A stretch of DNA of 63,254 bases from Micavibrio sp. (GCA_028283745.1 JAPWJZ010000008.1:779762-843015), one strand, 5' to 3'. Positions 37,919 to 47,480 are shown, counted from the stretch's first letter. Notes: generated from the letters alone by a model not told the origin. Numbers and translations are program-made.

Positions 37919-38866
37919 ATGAGAACGTCATTTGCAATCCTCGTGATTGCGGGATTGGTACTGTTAAGCAGGCCTGTATATGCCCATGAAGGCCACGCTG
38001 ATGAAACTGCGCTTACTGGCAACGATTCTGCAAGCGGGCCACTAGACCTTAGCCCGGACACAATAGCTAATCTGGATATAAAGACGGCTACTGCCGCGTT
38101 AAAAAACCTGCCTGAAACGCTCACGATGCCCGCAACCGTGACCCTTATACCCGAGCGTCAAGCCAAAGTGACGACGCGCTTCGACGGCTTAATAAGGTCA
38201 ATAAAGGTCAATCTGGGCGCGCAGGTAATGCAGGGGCAGGAATTGCTTACTGTCGAGCCGGTGACACCTTTCACTAAAACCATAAGCCTTTACGCCCCTG
38301 TAGATGGACAGGTCATAGAGCAGAACGTCGTTTTAGGGCAACCCGTTACGTTTGAAACAATCCTGATGGAAATAGCCAATACAGAAGAAGTACTGGTAAA
38401 AGGCGCGCTGTATGAAACTCCCGCTCTGGCCAAGGTAAAAGTAGGACAAAAGATCAGCGCGGAAGTGGCAATTTATCCCGGCCAGAGTTTCTCGGGAATC
38501 GTAGAAAAAATTGACGCTGGGCCTGCAGCCGAAAGCCGCGTGATGAATCTTTATGCGCGCGTCAAGAATACAGACAATACGCTCAAGCCTAATCTTCGCG
38601 GTACGCTGTCGGTTTACCTGAACGAAGACTCAAAATCCGCGATTGTCGTTCCTGCGTCGGCTGTCTTGGAGAACAACGGCATTTCGTTTGTGTATGTTCG
38701 CGACAAAAACCGATTCGAGAAGCGCGAGGTGCAGCGTGGCAGAGCATCGGGCAGCGAGGTCGAGGTTATCAGCGGCCTGTTCCCCGACGAGCAGGTTGTC
38801 ACCCAAGGCAATTACCAGCTTCAGTACCTGAAGCCCGCTGCAGCGCCTCATAACGAGGAGCATTAA
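37919..38866 (+). CDS. Metal RND efflux periplasmic adaptor (CusB/CzcB-like)
   Basis: 315 residues. A signal peptide ends near A-H-E-G-H, and the mature N-terminus is His-rich. Lipoyl halves (V-T-T-R-F-D-G-L-I and Y-A-P-V-D-G-Q-V-I) and a beta-barrel follow; the helical hairpin is almost absent, making it shorter than CusB. Met at 37919 is chosen because it opens the signal peptide and GCGGAG precedes it. It couples to the permease two bases downstream. Confidence 0.9.
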   Translation: MRTSFAILVIAGLVLLSRPVYAHEGHADETALTGNDSASGPLDLSPDTIANLDIKTATAALKNLPETLTMPATVTLIPERQAKVTTRFDGLIRSIKVNLGAQVMQGQELLTVEPVTPFTKTISLYAPVDGQVIEQNVVLGQPVTFETILMEIANTEEVLVKGALYETPALAKVKVGQKISAEVAIYPGQSFSGIVEKIDAGPAAESRVMNLYARVKNTDNTLKPNLRGTLSVYLNEDSKSAIVVPASAVLENNGISFVYVRDKNRFEKREVQRGRASGSEVEVISGLFPDEQVVTQGNYQLQYLKPAAAPHNEEH

Positions 38867-38868
38867 GC

Positions 38869-41800
38869 ATGTTTGACAGGCTTATCGGGTTCTCGCTCAA
38901 TAACCGTCTGTTCGTGGTCATTTTCGCTCTGGCGATCATGGCCTATGGATTGGCCATGCTCAGGCAAGTGCCTGTTGATGTATTCCCAGACCTCAACCGC
39001 CCGACCGTTACGCTTTTCACTGAAGCGGAAGGATTATCGCCGGAAGAAGTTGAAACACTGGTAACACTTCCGATTGAAACCGTCATGAACGGCGCAAGCG
39101 GCGTAGCAAGAGTTCGCTCTGCATCCACAATCGGGCTTTCAATTGTCTGGGTAGAATTCGGCTGGGATACCGACATTTATTCTGCGCGACAGGTTGTTAC
39201 TGAGAAATTGCAGCAAGCGACCGCAACACTTCCACAAGGCGTCCGCACAGTGCTTGGCCCTATCGCCTCCATTATGGGCGAGATCATGCTGGTGGGATTA
39301 GTCTCTCATAATGACAAGGTGGACGCGCTTGAGTTGCGTAGCCTTGCAGACTGGACGATACGAACAAGGCTCTTGTCAATTCCCGGGCTTTCACAAGTCT
39401 CTGTCATCGGGGGTGATGTGAAGCAGTATCAGGTCATGCTGGACGCCAACAAGATGGTTTATCATGGTGTAACTTTCGAGCAGGTGCAGACGGCGCTGGA
39501 AAACGCGAATGTGAATTCGACGGGTGGTTTCATGTTCGAGCCTTACAAAGAAAAGCTGATCCGTAATATCGCACGGGTTACAAGCGCTAAGGATATTGAA
39601 AAAGCTGTTTTGCCTAAATCCGTTGGCAAGGAAGCGCCAGCACTAACGATCAAAGATGTCGGCGCGGTGCGCGTCGGTGGCCCAATAGGAAAACGCGGTG
39701 ATGCCGGCATTGGCGGGGAGGCCGGAATAATACTGTCAATCCAAAAACAGCCCGGTGCGGATACAGTCGTTCTCAGCAAGAAAATAGAGCAGGAACTTGA
39801 TGAAATACAAAAGGTTCTTCCGGCGGATGTGTTGCTGCATAAGGATATTTTCAGTCAGGCAAGATTTATAGAACGCGCCATAACTAATGTTGAACAGGCT
39901 TTGCGTGATGGGTCGCTACTGGTCGTAATCGTCCTTTTCCTGTTTCTCCTGAATTTCAGGACAACGCTCATTACTCTTACTGCTATTCCGCTGTCACTCA
40001 TCGTTACTGTGCTCGTTTTCAAGGCTTTCGGGTTGTCGATAAACACCATGACGTTGGGCGGGTTGGCCGTTGCCATCGGCGAGCTTGTTGACGACGCAAT
40101 CGTTGACGTTGAAAACGTCTATCGCCGCTTGCGAGAGAACAGGGCCAGCCCGCAGCCGCGCCCCGTCATTGAAGTAATCCGCAGCGCATCGGTAGAAGTC
40201 AGAAGCTCGATTGTATTTGCGACGATTATCGTTGTACTCGTCTTTATCCCTCTTTTTGCCTTGAGCGGTATAGAGGGCAGGATATTCATGCCTTTGGGGA
40301 TAGCATATATCGTTTCTATTCTGGCTTCATTGCTGGTCGCGGTGACAGTAACGCCTGCGCTTTGCTCATATCTTCTGCCGCGCATGAAGCAGCTCGAAAA
40401 GCATGGTGAAAGTTGGCTAATCCGTCAGCTGAAATCACTCCAGCAGTTTACGCTGCGCGGGGCGCTGCGAGTCCGCTGGCTAGTGCTGGTCGCCGCTATG
40501 GTCGCTTTTGGCTTCGCTCTGCAGCTGACCACTACCTTCGGAAAAGAGTTCCTCCCGCCCTTCAACGAAGGAAGTGTCACAATCAATATTCTTTCAGCTC
40601 CTGGCACATCGTTGGCGGAATCAAATAGGATTGGCACGATAGCGGAAAGGCTTATTTTGGCCGTGCCCGAGGTTTCCATGACAGGCAGGCGAACAGGCCG
40701 CGCCGAAATGGACGACCACGCAGAGGGCGTCCATTCAACGGAAATTGAAGTTGAGTTGAAAGAGGGGCGAAAAAAATCTGCGATTCTTGAAGACATCAGG
40801 AAGAAAATGTCCACAATCCCCGGCATCGTGGTCAATATCGGCCAACCTATTTCTCACCGGATTGACCATCTCCTATCCGGTGTCCGCGCCCAGATTGCCG
40901 TCAAGGTTTTCGGGGATGACCTTTCAGTACTCCGTGAAACCGCAGACGAAGTCGAGAAGGCCATGGCCGCCGTTAAGGGGGTTGTGGATGTGCAGGTCGA
41001 GAAACAGGTAATGATTCCTCAATTGCATGTACGGGTTGATCGAAGCAAGGCCATGTCACATGGAGTTATGGCGGGTGAGGTCGCAAATATGAGCGAGCTT
41101 GCACTTCAGGGCAAAATTGTCGGTCAAATCGTGGATGGGCAGAGGGTTCATGAACTTGTTGTTCGTCTCAGGGATGAAGACCGTGAAAACATCGAGGCAA
41201 TTTCACGCATCCCGCTTGACACAGTTCAGGGAAACACCGTTCCGCTTGGAGCAGTTACTGAAATTCAGAATGGCGCTGGGCCAAACATCATTACGCGGGA
41301 AAACGTACACCGCCGTATTATCATTTCTGCCAACGTTGCTGGCCGAGATCTGGTGAGTGCAGTCGAGGAAGTCAAACGCGATATCACAAAAAATGTGCAT
41401 TTTCCCAAAGGTTACTATGTTGTCTATGGCGGCCAGTTTGAAGCGCAGGCTTCCGCATCCAAAATGATAATGCTGCTAGGGCTGCTGTCGCTTATCGGCA
41501 TGTTTGTCGTCCTCTACAGTCATTTTGACAGCGCAAGCCTTGCATTACAGGTCATGCTCGGTATCCCGCTTGCGTTTATCGGCGCGGTTGTCGGCGTCTC
41601 GCTGGCTGGCGGAACATTCTCGATTGCGACCATGGTTGGATTTGTCACGCTGACAGGTATCGCCGCCCGAAATGGCATTATGATGATTGCTCATTACCTA
41701 CATCTTATGCGCGAAGAGGGTGAGACTTTCAGCCTTAAAATGCTGTATCGAGGCTCACAGGAAAGACTTGTGCCAGTTTTGATGACGGCACTTACTGCCG

Positions 41801-42009
41801 TCATGGCGTTAACCCCGCTTGTGCTTGCATCTGACGAACCCGGGAAAGAAATCCTGCACCCTGTTGCAGTCGTCATTTTTTCCGGCCTCATCACCAGTAC
41901 GCTTTTGAACCTGATTATAACACCAATGATATTCTGGATGTTTGGCGAAAAAGCGGTGCGCCGACTAATTCCAGACGCTTTTGAAGCCGCAAATAACAAA
42001 GGAAAATAA
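38869..42009 (+). CDS. Heavy-metal RND efflux permease (CusA/CzcA family)
   Basis: 1046 residues, full length for HME-RND pumps. The N-terminus (F-S-L-N-N-R-L-F-V), V-P-V-D-V-F-P-D-L-N-R-P and the signature G-E-L-V-D408-D409-A-I-V-D-V-E-N-V are typical. It would move metal ions, probably Cu(I) given the CsoR and CopA neighbours, from the periplasm outwards. No outer-membrane subunit (CusC type) is in the element. Metal specificity is inferred from context. Confidence 0.93.
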   Translation: MFDRLIGFSLNNRLFVVIFALAIMAYGLAMLRQVPVDVFPDLNRPTVTLFTEAEGLSPEEVETLVTLPIETVMNGASGVARVRSASTIGLSIVWVEFGWDTDIYSARQVVTEKLQQATATLPQGVRTVLGPIASIMGEIMLVGLVSHNDKVDALELRSLADWTIRTRLLSIPGLSQVSVIGGDVKQYQVMLDANKMVYHGVTFEQVQTALENANVNSTGGFMFEPYKEKLIRNIARVTSAKDIEKAVLPKSVGKEAPALTIKDVGAVRVGGPIGKRGDAGIGGEAGIILSIQKQPGADTVVLSKKIEQELDEIQKVLPADVLLHKDIFSQARFIERAITNVEQALRDGSLLVVIVLFLFLLNFRTTLITLTAIPLSLIVTVLVFKAFGLSINTMTLGGLAVAIGELVDDAIVDVENVYRRLRENRASPQPRPVIEVIRSASVEVRSSIVFATIIVVLVFIPLFALSGIEGRIFMPLGIAYIVSILASLLVAVTVTPALCSYLLPRMKQLEKHGESWLIRQLKSLQQFTLRGALRVRWLVLVAAMVAFGFALQLTTTFGKEFLPPFNEGSVTINILSAPGTSLAESNRIGTIAERLILAVPEVSMTGRRTGRAEMDDHAEGVHSTEIEVELKEGRKKSAILEDIRKKMSTIPGIVVNIGQPISHRIDHLLSGVRAQIAVKVFGDDLSVLRETADEVEKAMAAVKGVVDVQVEKQVMIPQLHVRVDRSKAMSHGVMAGEVANMSELALQGKIVGQIVDGQRVHELVVRLRDEDRENIEAISRIPLDTVQGNTVPLGAVTEIQNGAGPNIITRENVHRRIIISANVAGRDLVSAVEEVKRDITKNVHFPKGYYVVYGGQFEAQASASKMIMLLGLLSLIGMFVVLYSHFDSASLALQVMLGIPLAFIGAVVGVSLAGGTFSIATMVGFVTLTGIAARNGIMMIAHYLHLMREEGETFSLKMLYRGSQERLVPVLMTALTAVMALTPLVLASDEPGKEILHPVAVVIFSGLITSTLLNLIITPMIFWMFGEKAVRRLIPDAFEAANNKGK

Positions 42010-42010
42010 C

Positions 42011-42847
42011 ATGAAAAAACCCATACTAGCCTTGCTACTTACGACAGCATTGATACTTTCCACACCTGTTTTAGCCCATGAGGGAGAAGACCATGGTACA
42101 GGGGCAGCGCATGAACATTCACATGACGCCAAATCTTCCAAGCCTATAGCGGCTGAAATCAGCGCCACTTCGCCGCTTAAAGCTGGCGAGTCTTATAACT
42201 TTACTATCAAACTCACAAGTGAAGGAGCGCCGGTATCCGAAGCACAGTTGCAAGAAGTTCATACAAGGAAGGTGCATTTACTTGTCGTCGATGAAAGCCT
42301 GACCGATTATAACCATCTGCACCCTCAGGCATTGGGAGAGGCTGGTACATACTCAGCATCCTTCACCCCCAAGAAGTCTACGACTTATAAGGTTTTTGCA
42401 GATGTTACGCCGGTCGGTGCTTCGCAACAGTTTGTTGTCGCCATGATCACAGGAGAAAAACCTTGCGATACCCCATGCATAGACAAGACCGCCAGCACGA
42501 CAGGCGCAGCTGACGGTTTAAAAGCTGATCTGTTCTTTAAATCCGCTTTAAAGGCAGGCGCACCCGTTATGGCTATGGCAAGGATTACAGATGATTCAGG
42601 AAAGCCTGTGACAGATCTTGAGCCGGTCATGGGGGCTTTCGCTCATATTGTTGGCTTTTATGATGACTTTGCTACCGTTGCTCACATTCATCCTATGGGC
42701 AAGGAACCAACCGCTGATACGGAGCGTTCAGGTCCTGACCTCTCATTCCATCTTGAGCCAGCGAAGGCTGGATATCTCAAGCTCTTCGTGCAAGTGCGGA
42801 GGAGCGGAAAGGATATATTCATTCCGGTTGGGATAGAGGTGAAGTAA
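42011..42847 (+). CDS. Exported His-rich protein of the metal operon
   Basis: 278 residues. A signal peptide ends at T-P-V-L-A, followed by a His-rich stretch (H-E-G-E-D-H-G-T-G-A-A-H-E-H-S-H). Two immunoglobulin-like halves follow, each with D-Y-N-H-L-H-P or V-A-H-I-H-P motifs, and a C-P pair (C-D-T-P-C) in the middle. The pattern suggests a periplasmic copper or silver binding protein. Met at 42011 is preceded by GGAAAAT. It follows the permease directly. No characterised family is recognised. Confidence 0.75.
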   Translation: MKKPILALLLTTALILSTPVLAHEGEDHGTGAAHEHSHDAKSSKPIAAEISATSPLKAGESYNFTIKLTSEGAPVSEAQLQEVHTRKVHLLVVDESLTDYNHLHPQALGEAGTYSASFTPKKSTTYKVFADVTPVGASQQFVVAMITGEKPCDTPCIDKTASTTGAADGLKADLFFKSALKAGAPVMAMARITDDSGKPVTDLEPVMGAFAHIVGFYDDFATVAHIHPMGKEPTADTERSGPDLSFHLEPAKAGYLKLFVQVRRSGKDIFIPVGIEVK

Positions 42848-42984
42848 CCATCCGGAAAATGCTACTCTAAAAATGGCATCACTTGATAAATATCAATGCG
42901 CAAATAAGGTAATGCCTTTTGAATGAGATTATAGGCGGACTGTATATAAAACAGCCAAAACTAATACAACTAAAGGAAAATACA

Positions 42985-43374
42985 ATGAAGAACTTTCTTA
43001 AAACAGTTTCTGTGATTGCATTGCTAACAATGTCTGTTCCTGCATTTGCTGAGCAGGCCGCATCTACGCCCGCTGCAGAAAAAGGCGGGATGATGATGTG
43101 TCCTATGATGGGCAAGATGGATAAAATGCACAAAGACATGGGCGACATGATGAAGGACATGCACAAGATGATGGAGGACATGTCTGATCCTGCCATGAAA
43201 GAGCGCATGAAAGTCATGCATGATAAAATGACAGCGATGATGGAAGAGATGAAGAAAAACCATGAAAGCATGATGATGGGCAAGCCAGAAGCATCTGTAG
43301 ATGACAAAGCGTCCGCTCCTGCGGTTTCCCCGGAAGATCATAAGGCTCATCATCCTGACGGTGGACAAAAATGA
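42985..43374 (+). CDS. Exported Met-rich protein
   Basis: 129 residues. A signal peptide ends at V-P-A-F-A. The mature part is extremely methionine-rich (G-G-M-M-M-C-P-M-M-G-K-M, M-K-D-M-H-K-M-M-E-D-M) and helical, with M and H spaced three or four apart, the usual Cu(I)/Ag(I) binding layout. Met at 42985 has AAGGAAAAT upstream. It overlaps the next gene by four bases. Confidence 0.75.
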   Translation: MKNFLKTVSVIALLTMSVPAFAEQAASTPAAEKGGMMMCPMMGKMDKMHKDMGDMMKDMHKMMEDMSDPAMKERMKVMHDKMTAMMEEMKKNHESMMMGKPEASVDDKASAPAVSPEDHKAHHPDGGQK

Positions 43375-43604
43375 ACCACGATAGCGGCTGTCAACATAAA
43401 GGCTTTGTGAAGTGGTTTTTGTCGTGGCGAGGAATAGTCGCTACGATATTGTTGGCTGCTTTTAGCTATTACTTGCTTACGGAACACCGTGAGCATCTGG
43501 CATTAGCGTTACCCTATCTTTTCCTTCTGGCGTGCCCGTTATTTCATATCTTCGGGCATCAGCACGGCAAAGCGGCGCACGATAAGCCGGGTAACAAAAA
43601 ATAA
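43371..43604 (+). CDS. DUF2933-family small membrane protein
   Basis: 77 residues with two hydrophobic segments (I-V-A-T-I-L-L-A-A-F-S-Y-Y and L-P-Y-L-F-L-L-A-C-P-L-F). The motif C-P-L-F-H-I-F-G-H-x-H with nearby His matches DUF2933 proteins, which recur in metal-resistance operons. It may bind metal at the membrane. Function not established. Confidence 0.75.
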   Translation: MNHDSGCQHKGFVKWFLSWRGIVATILLAAFSYYLLTEHREHLALALPYLFLLACPLFHIFGHQHGKAAHDKPGNKK

Positions 43605-43614
43605 GGATGTATTG

Positions 43615-43965
43615 ATGAAAACTACTTCATGCGTTATCGCGATTGGCTTGCTTTTATCTCTTGCTGGATGTGCAGGAATGGAAGGTGCGGGGCATAAGTA
43701 CATTATGCGCGGCCAAATTCTTGAGGTGAGTGGCGAATCTACCTATCTTTGTATCGGAACTAAAGACGGCGCGCGAGTGGGGCAAGAGCTTGGTGTTTTT
43801 AGATTTACCAAGCAGCCATCTCATCCAAAGTCACAAGGGGTAAGGTTTAAAAAGGAGAAAACTGGCGTTGTGCAGATTACCGGGGTAATGGACGAGCACA
43901 TGGCTACAGCCAATATCATTTCAGGTCAGGTAAAACAGAACTACATTGTAGAGCTGACCCCATAA
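43615..43965 (+). CDS. Small lipoprotein, unknown function
   Basis: 116 residues. The signal peptide ends in a lipobox (S-L-A-G-C). The mature protein is beta-rich (I-L-E-V-S-G-E-S-T-Y-L-C-I-G-T, V-G-Q-E-L-G-V-F-R-F), like a small OB- or SH3-type barrel. Met at 43615 is chosen over the TTG before it because AAGGATG lies at the right distance. It probably belongs to the same transcript as the metal genes. Not recognised otherwise. Confidence 0.65.
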   Translation: MKTTSCVIAIGLLLSLAGCAGMEGAGHKYIMRGQILEVSGESTYLCIGTKDGARVGQELGVFRFTKQPSHPKSQGVRFKKEKTGVVQITGVMDEHMATANIISGQVKQNYIVELTP

Positions 43966-43978
43966 AAGGACAAAAAGA

Positions 43979-44329
43979 GTGACCAAAGAGTACAAAAGCA
44001 TTATCGGAGATATAGGTGCTTATAGTAAGGAACTTCATAAACTAATACCTGAAACCATGGCCGGATTTTCTGCCATGTCCAAAGCGGCGACGCAGACCAA
44101 GGCCATTGACGAAAAGACCAAGGAGATGATCGCCCTCGCATTGGGCGTTGCTGCCCATTGTGATGGTTGCCTTGGCTACCATACCAAGGCTCTCGTGCGC
44201 TTGGGTGCTACCCGAGAGGAGGTAGCTGAGGTTCTTGGTATGGCTATATACATGGGGGGAGGGCCTTCTTTGATGTACGCAGCGGACGCATTGCGTTCCT
44301 TTGATCAATTTGTGCAGCCCCAGTCTTAG
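43979..44329 (+). CDS. Carboxymuconolactone decarboxylase/AhpD-like protein
   Basis: 116 residues from a GTG start with AAAAGGAC upstream. The AhpD active-site motif is present: C61-D-G-C64-L-G-Y-H68. Such proteins act as thiol-disulfide or peroxidase partners, so a redox role beside copper resistance is plausible. The length is typical of single-domain members. Confidence 0.85.
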   Translation: MTKEYKSIIGDIGAYSKELHKLIPETMAGFSAMSKAATQTKAIDEKTKEMIALALGVAAHCDGCLGYHTKALVRLGATREEVAEVLGMAIYMGGGPSLMYAADALRSFDQFVQPQS

Positions 44330-44394
44330 ATAAAACATCAAATCGGAGAAGAGTGCGGCGAGATTAAATATTAAGACAACCAAGGAAACGAAAA

Positions 44395-44778
44395 TTGAAA
44401 TATATTGTCAAATCAGAAAAAACCATGGGTCAGGCTTTTTTAGATCTACAAGAGACGATCAAGGCAAATGGATTTGGTGTCCTGCACACATACGATCTCA
44501 AATCAACTTTAAAAAGCAAAGGCATTGATCTGCCTCAAGAGTGCCAGATTTTAGAAATCTGTAATCCCAAACAGGCTGCTGCAGTTCTAGCCGAAGACAT
44601 GAGTCTTAACATGGCGCTTCCCTGCAGGATTTCTATTTGGCAGGAGGGTGGCATCACGCAAATTGGCATGATTCCTCCAAAAGCTATGCTTGAATCGCTG
44701 TCTAATTCTCCAGTGCTTCACAAAATTGCTGCCGAAGTAGAAGAGAAAATGAAAATCATGATTGATACTGCAAAATGA
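44395..44778 (+). CDS. DUF302-domain protein
   Basis: 127 residues from a TTG start. It matches DUF302 (F-G-V-L-H-T-Y-D-L-K-S-T-L-K-S-K-G, C-Q-I-L-E-I-C-N-P-K-Q-A, L-P-C-R-I-S-I-W). The fold is alpha/beta with two conserved cysteines. These genes often accompany heavy-metal or sulfur clusters, but no activity is established. Confidence 0.82.
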   Translation: MKYIVKSEKTMGQAFLDLQETIKANGFGVLHTYDLKSTLKSKGIDLPQECQILEICNPKQAAAVLAEDMSLNMALPCRISIWQEGGITQIGMIPPKAMLESLSNSPVLHKIAAEVEEKMKIMIDTAK

Positions 44779-44833
44779 TAAATCCTCTGAATGAGTGGCA
44801 AACAATTACTCGTCGTCGCGGAAATTGTTCACT

Positions 44834-45535
44834 ATGAGCCGATTGAAGACACATCCTGAAAATCATCTGGTAAAACGTATTGGGTGGCTCCGGGCTGCAG
44901 TTCTTGGTGCCAACGACGGTATATTGTCCACATCGAGCCTGATTATCGGCGTGGCCTCTGCCTCTGTTGCAACTAAAGAAATTTTGATTGCTGGCGTTGC
45001 CGGTATTGTTGCTGGCGCGATGTCAATGGCTGCAGGGGAATATGTTTCAGTCAGTTCGCAATCTGATACTGAAAACGCCGATTTGGCACGCGAACGCAAG
45101 GAGCTGAGCCAAAATCCCGATGCCGAGGTGAAGGAACTCACGAAAATTTATATGGGGCGTGGCCTTGATGAAGCTCTGGCCCGGGAAGTGGCATTGCAAT
45201 TGATGAAAAGTGATGCCTTAGGTGCACACGCGCGGGACGAGCTTGGCATATCTGAGATCACAACAGCACGCCCGATCCAGGCCGCACTTACATCAGCAGG
45301 TACCTTCACATTTGGCGCGGCCCTGCCTTTGCTAACGGCTCTTGTATGCCCTGCAAGTATATTGATACCGGCAGTTTCAGCTGGCTCTCTCGTCTTTCTA
45401 GCACTGTTAGGCGCAATTGGCGCGAGGGCCGGTGGCGCGAAGATTCTTAAGGCTACGGCACGCGTGACGTTCTGGGGGGCAATGGCGATGGCGCTCGCCG
45501 CAGGTGTTGGCGCGCTATTTGGTGTCACACCGTAG
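44834..45535 (+). CDS. VIT1/CCC1-family transporter
   Basis: 233 residues with five membrane segments. The N-terminal V-L-G-A-N-D-G-I-L-S-T-S-S-L and M-A-A-G-E-Y-V-S-V-S-S-Q are family motifs. Relatives move iron or manganese out of the cytosol. The cytosolic insert (about 75-130) carries charged helices. Start at 44834 is preferred to a GTG at 44795, though neither ribosome site is strong. It ends the plus-strand cargo run. Confidence 0.85.
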   Translation: MSRLKTHPENHLVKRIGWLRAAVLGANDGILSTSSLIIGVASASVATKEILIAGVAGIVAGAMSMAAGEYVSVSSQSDTENADLARERKELSQNPDAEVKELTKIYMGRGLDEALAREVALQLMKSDALGAHARDELGISEITTARPIQAALTSAGTFTFGAALPLLTALVCPASILIPAVSAGSLVFLALLGAIGARAGGAKILKATARVTFWGAMAMALAAGVGALFGVTP

Positions 45536-45572
45536 CGGGTATGGCTTCCATCACAATTCCATCAACATAGTA

Positions 45573-45782
45573 TTATTTCTTGTCGCGCTTGGATTTATCG
45601 ACTACTTCACAGGTCTCCACTATCCAGCAAGCGGGACAGCCTTTTAATGGAAAAAGCGACAAAGCCACCAGCAGCACGGACAACTCAAAGTTTGTCTTAA
45701 AGGCAAAAGCTGCCGCAACAAGCAGACCAACGCCTACAATGCCTCGAATGATCTGCTTTTTAATGGGACTGCATGAAGCCAT
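45573..45782 (-). CDS. DUF2892 (YgaP-like) small membrane protein
   Basis: 69 residues with two hydrophobic segments and C-P-A-C-W. It matches the membrane part of YgaP without the rhodanese domain. It lies downstream of the persulfide hydrolase gene on the same strand, completing a rhodanese-hydrolase-DUF2892 module for sulfide or persulfide handling. Confidence 0.75.
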   Translation of the reverse strand: MASCSPIKKQIIRGIVGVGLLVAAAFAFKTNFELSVLLVALSLFPLKGCPACWIVETCEVVDKSKRDKK

Positions 45783-45802
45783 CGTTACCTCCTGTTTTGC
45801 AA

Positions 45803-46672
45803 TCAGATCTTGTTTATGGGTATCTTGATGTATTGGACATCGTTCACTGGTGTGCCGAAACTACCGGCGCGTAGGTTGACTTGTATGGATGGAAGCAGGA
45901 GCTTCGGAACGGGTTTTCCGGCATCATCCTTCCGGCGCTTTGCGACATATTCATCCTTTGATATGCCTTCATGAACGCGTGTATTGCTCGTTTTCTGTTC
46001 TCCCACAGTCGTGAGACAGGCAGGGCTACGATTTTCGGGTGGATAATCATGCCCGACAAAGAGCCTCGTATTGTCCGGTAACGAGAAAATCTTGCGCGTG
46101 GAGTCGTAAGAATCCGCCGCATCCCCTCCAGGGAAGTCACATCGGCCTGTTCCTACATCGGGCAGGAAGATTGCATCGCCCACGAATAGCGCATCTCCGA
46201 TATGGTACGATGTATCGGCGGGAGTGTGCCCCGGCGTGTGGAATATTCTCGCGCTGATATTCCCTATCGAGAACTCTTCGTTATCGTCGAAGAGCTTGTC
46301 AAACTGGTATCCTGTCCTTGGTGTATCTTCGGCGCTGTTGAAGACGGGTTCCCATGTTTCAATGACCTTCAGGATATGTTTGCTGATGGCTGTTTTACCA
46401 CCGAGTTTTCCCTTGAGGTAAGCTGAAGCAGTCAGATGATCGGCGTGGATATGTGTTTCCAGTATCCACTCAGTCAGCAGATGATTTTCAGTGATAAAGT
46501 TGATAATCCTGTCTGCGGATTGAGTGCTCGTGCGTCCTGAATTCGATTCGAAATCCAGAACGCTGTCGATTATTGCACAAGGCTTTGCTATATGGCTGCT
46601 ATCCCAGACGACATAACTCCATGTCGCAGTATCCTCGTCAAAGAAGCCCATAACATCTGGTTTTGTCATCAT
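45803..46672 (-). CDS. MBL-fold hydrolase, persulfide dioxygenase-like (Blh type)
   Basis: 289 residues. The metal motif is T-H-I-H-A-D-H (H74, H76, D78, H79), with H-T-P-G-H-T, G-D-A-I-F and V-G-H-D-Y-P later, as in ETHE1/Blh enzymes that oxidise glutathione persulfide to sulfite. Met at 46672 is chosen because GGAGG lies 5-9 bases upstream; an earlier ATG at 46684 overlaps the stop of the rhodanese gene. It is coupled to that gene and probably under BigR-type control. Confidence 0.9.
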   Translation of the reverse strand: MMTKPDVMGFFDEDTATWSYVVWDSSHIAKPCAIIDSVLDFESNSGRTSTQSADRIINFITENHLLTEWILETHIHADHLTASAYLKGKLGGKTAISKHILKVIETWEPVFNSAEDTPRTGYQFDKLFDDNEEFSIGNISARIFHTPGHTPADTSYHIGDALFVGDAIFLPDVGTGRCDFPGGDAADSYDSTRKIFSLPDNTRLFVGHDYPPENRSPACLTTVGEQKTSNTRVHEGISKDEYVAKRRKDDAGKPVPKLLLPSIQVNLRAGSFGTPVNDVQYIKIPINKI

Positions 46673-46683
46673 TTTCGCCTCCA

Positions 46684-47400
46684 TTAACTGCAGCCGCCCG
46701 TAGAAGCACCGGTTTTAGTGATTGCATGAATATTCGCCAGCGGAGCTGGTTTGCCGGTAGCGGGAGAATAAAAGATTGTTCCTTCAGGCATCCTGATATC
46801 GGGAGTTTCGCTGACAGTGACTGGTGCCGAGCAAGCAGCACTTTTGGCACAGCAGGAATTGGTTTGTGGCTGTTGCGACAATTGCTTGTTCCACGGTGCT
46901 TTAGCTAACACAAATGCCATCCCGCAACTGTCCGTCACCCCCGCGAAAACGAGCCCACAGCCCACAAAGGCCGAAAGCGCATATAACCAAGGTGAAACGA
47001 AGACGCCGAGCACCACGCCCAAAGTAACCAGCGAGCCTGCCGCAATCCGGACTTGCCTCTCCAGCGAGATGACTTCTCCCTTCCGGACAGCGATGCCAGA
47101 AGCCTCACAGGCAATAATCCCGCCCTCGATGACATGAACATTCTCATGTCCTGCAGCGATAAAGGCTTCGGCAGCTTGCGTTGCCCGTTTGCCGCTACGG
47201 CAAAGCATATAGACGGCCTGATCAGCGCCAACCTTGTTTTCCCTAAGAAATTTTACTGCATCGAGGTCGCCCAGCGGTATATGGTGGTGGGGTTGCTGGA
47301 GAGAGACGCCTGTGTGCTCCACGCCAGTCCGCACATCAATTACGACGCAACCCTTATCGAATGGGACTGCACCGGGCGCTGCTGATTTGGGGGTTGTCAT
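46684..47400 (-). CDS. Rhodanese-DUF2892 fusion membrane protein (YgaP-like)
   Basis: 238 residues. The N-terminal rhodanese domain (V-V-I-D-V-R-T, active-site C67 in M-L-C-R-S-G-K-R-A-T) transfers sulfane sulfur. Two membrane segments of the DUF2892 type follow (about 120-165), and then a Cys-rich tail (N-S-C-C-A-K-S-A-A-C-S) not seen in plain YgaP. It is the first gene of the minus-strand sulfur operon, divergent from the ArsR-family gene. Confidence 0.88.
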   Translation of the reverse strand: MTTPKSAAPGAVPFDKGCVVIDVRTGVEHTGVSLQQPHHHIPLGDLDAVKFLRENKVGADQAVYMLCRSGKRATQAAEAFIAAGHENVHVIEGGIIACEASGIAVRKGEVISLERQVRIAAGSLVTLGVVLGVFVSPWLYALSAFVGCGLVFAGVTDSCGMAFVLAKAPWNKQLSQQPQTNSCCAKSAACSAPVTVSETPDIRMPEGTIFYSPATGKPAPLANIHAITKTGASTGGCS

Positions 47401-47430
47401 AGAAGCCTCCTTTTTAAGTCTTGCGGAAGA

Positions 47431-47480
47431 TTATTATATTATATATACTTAAATTATATATTCTTAATTTAAATCTTTTT
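47431..47480. promoter_or_regulatory. AT-rich divergent control region of the sulfur module
   Basis: The gap between the divergent rhodanese and ArsR genes is almost purely A/T and contains repeated ATATA/TATAT inverted repeats around ACTTAAAT. BigR-family operators are AT-rich inverted repeats of this kind. The exact site is not fixed. Confidence 0.5.
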
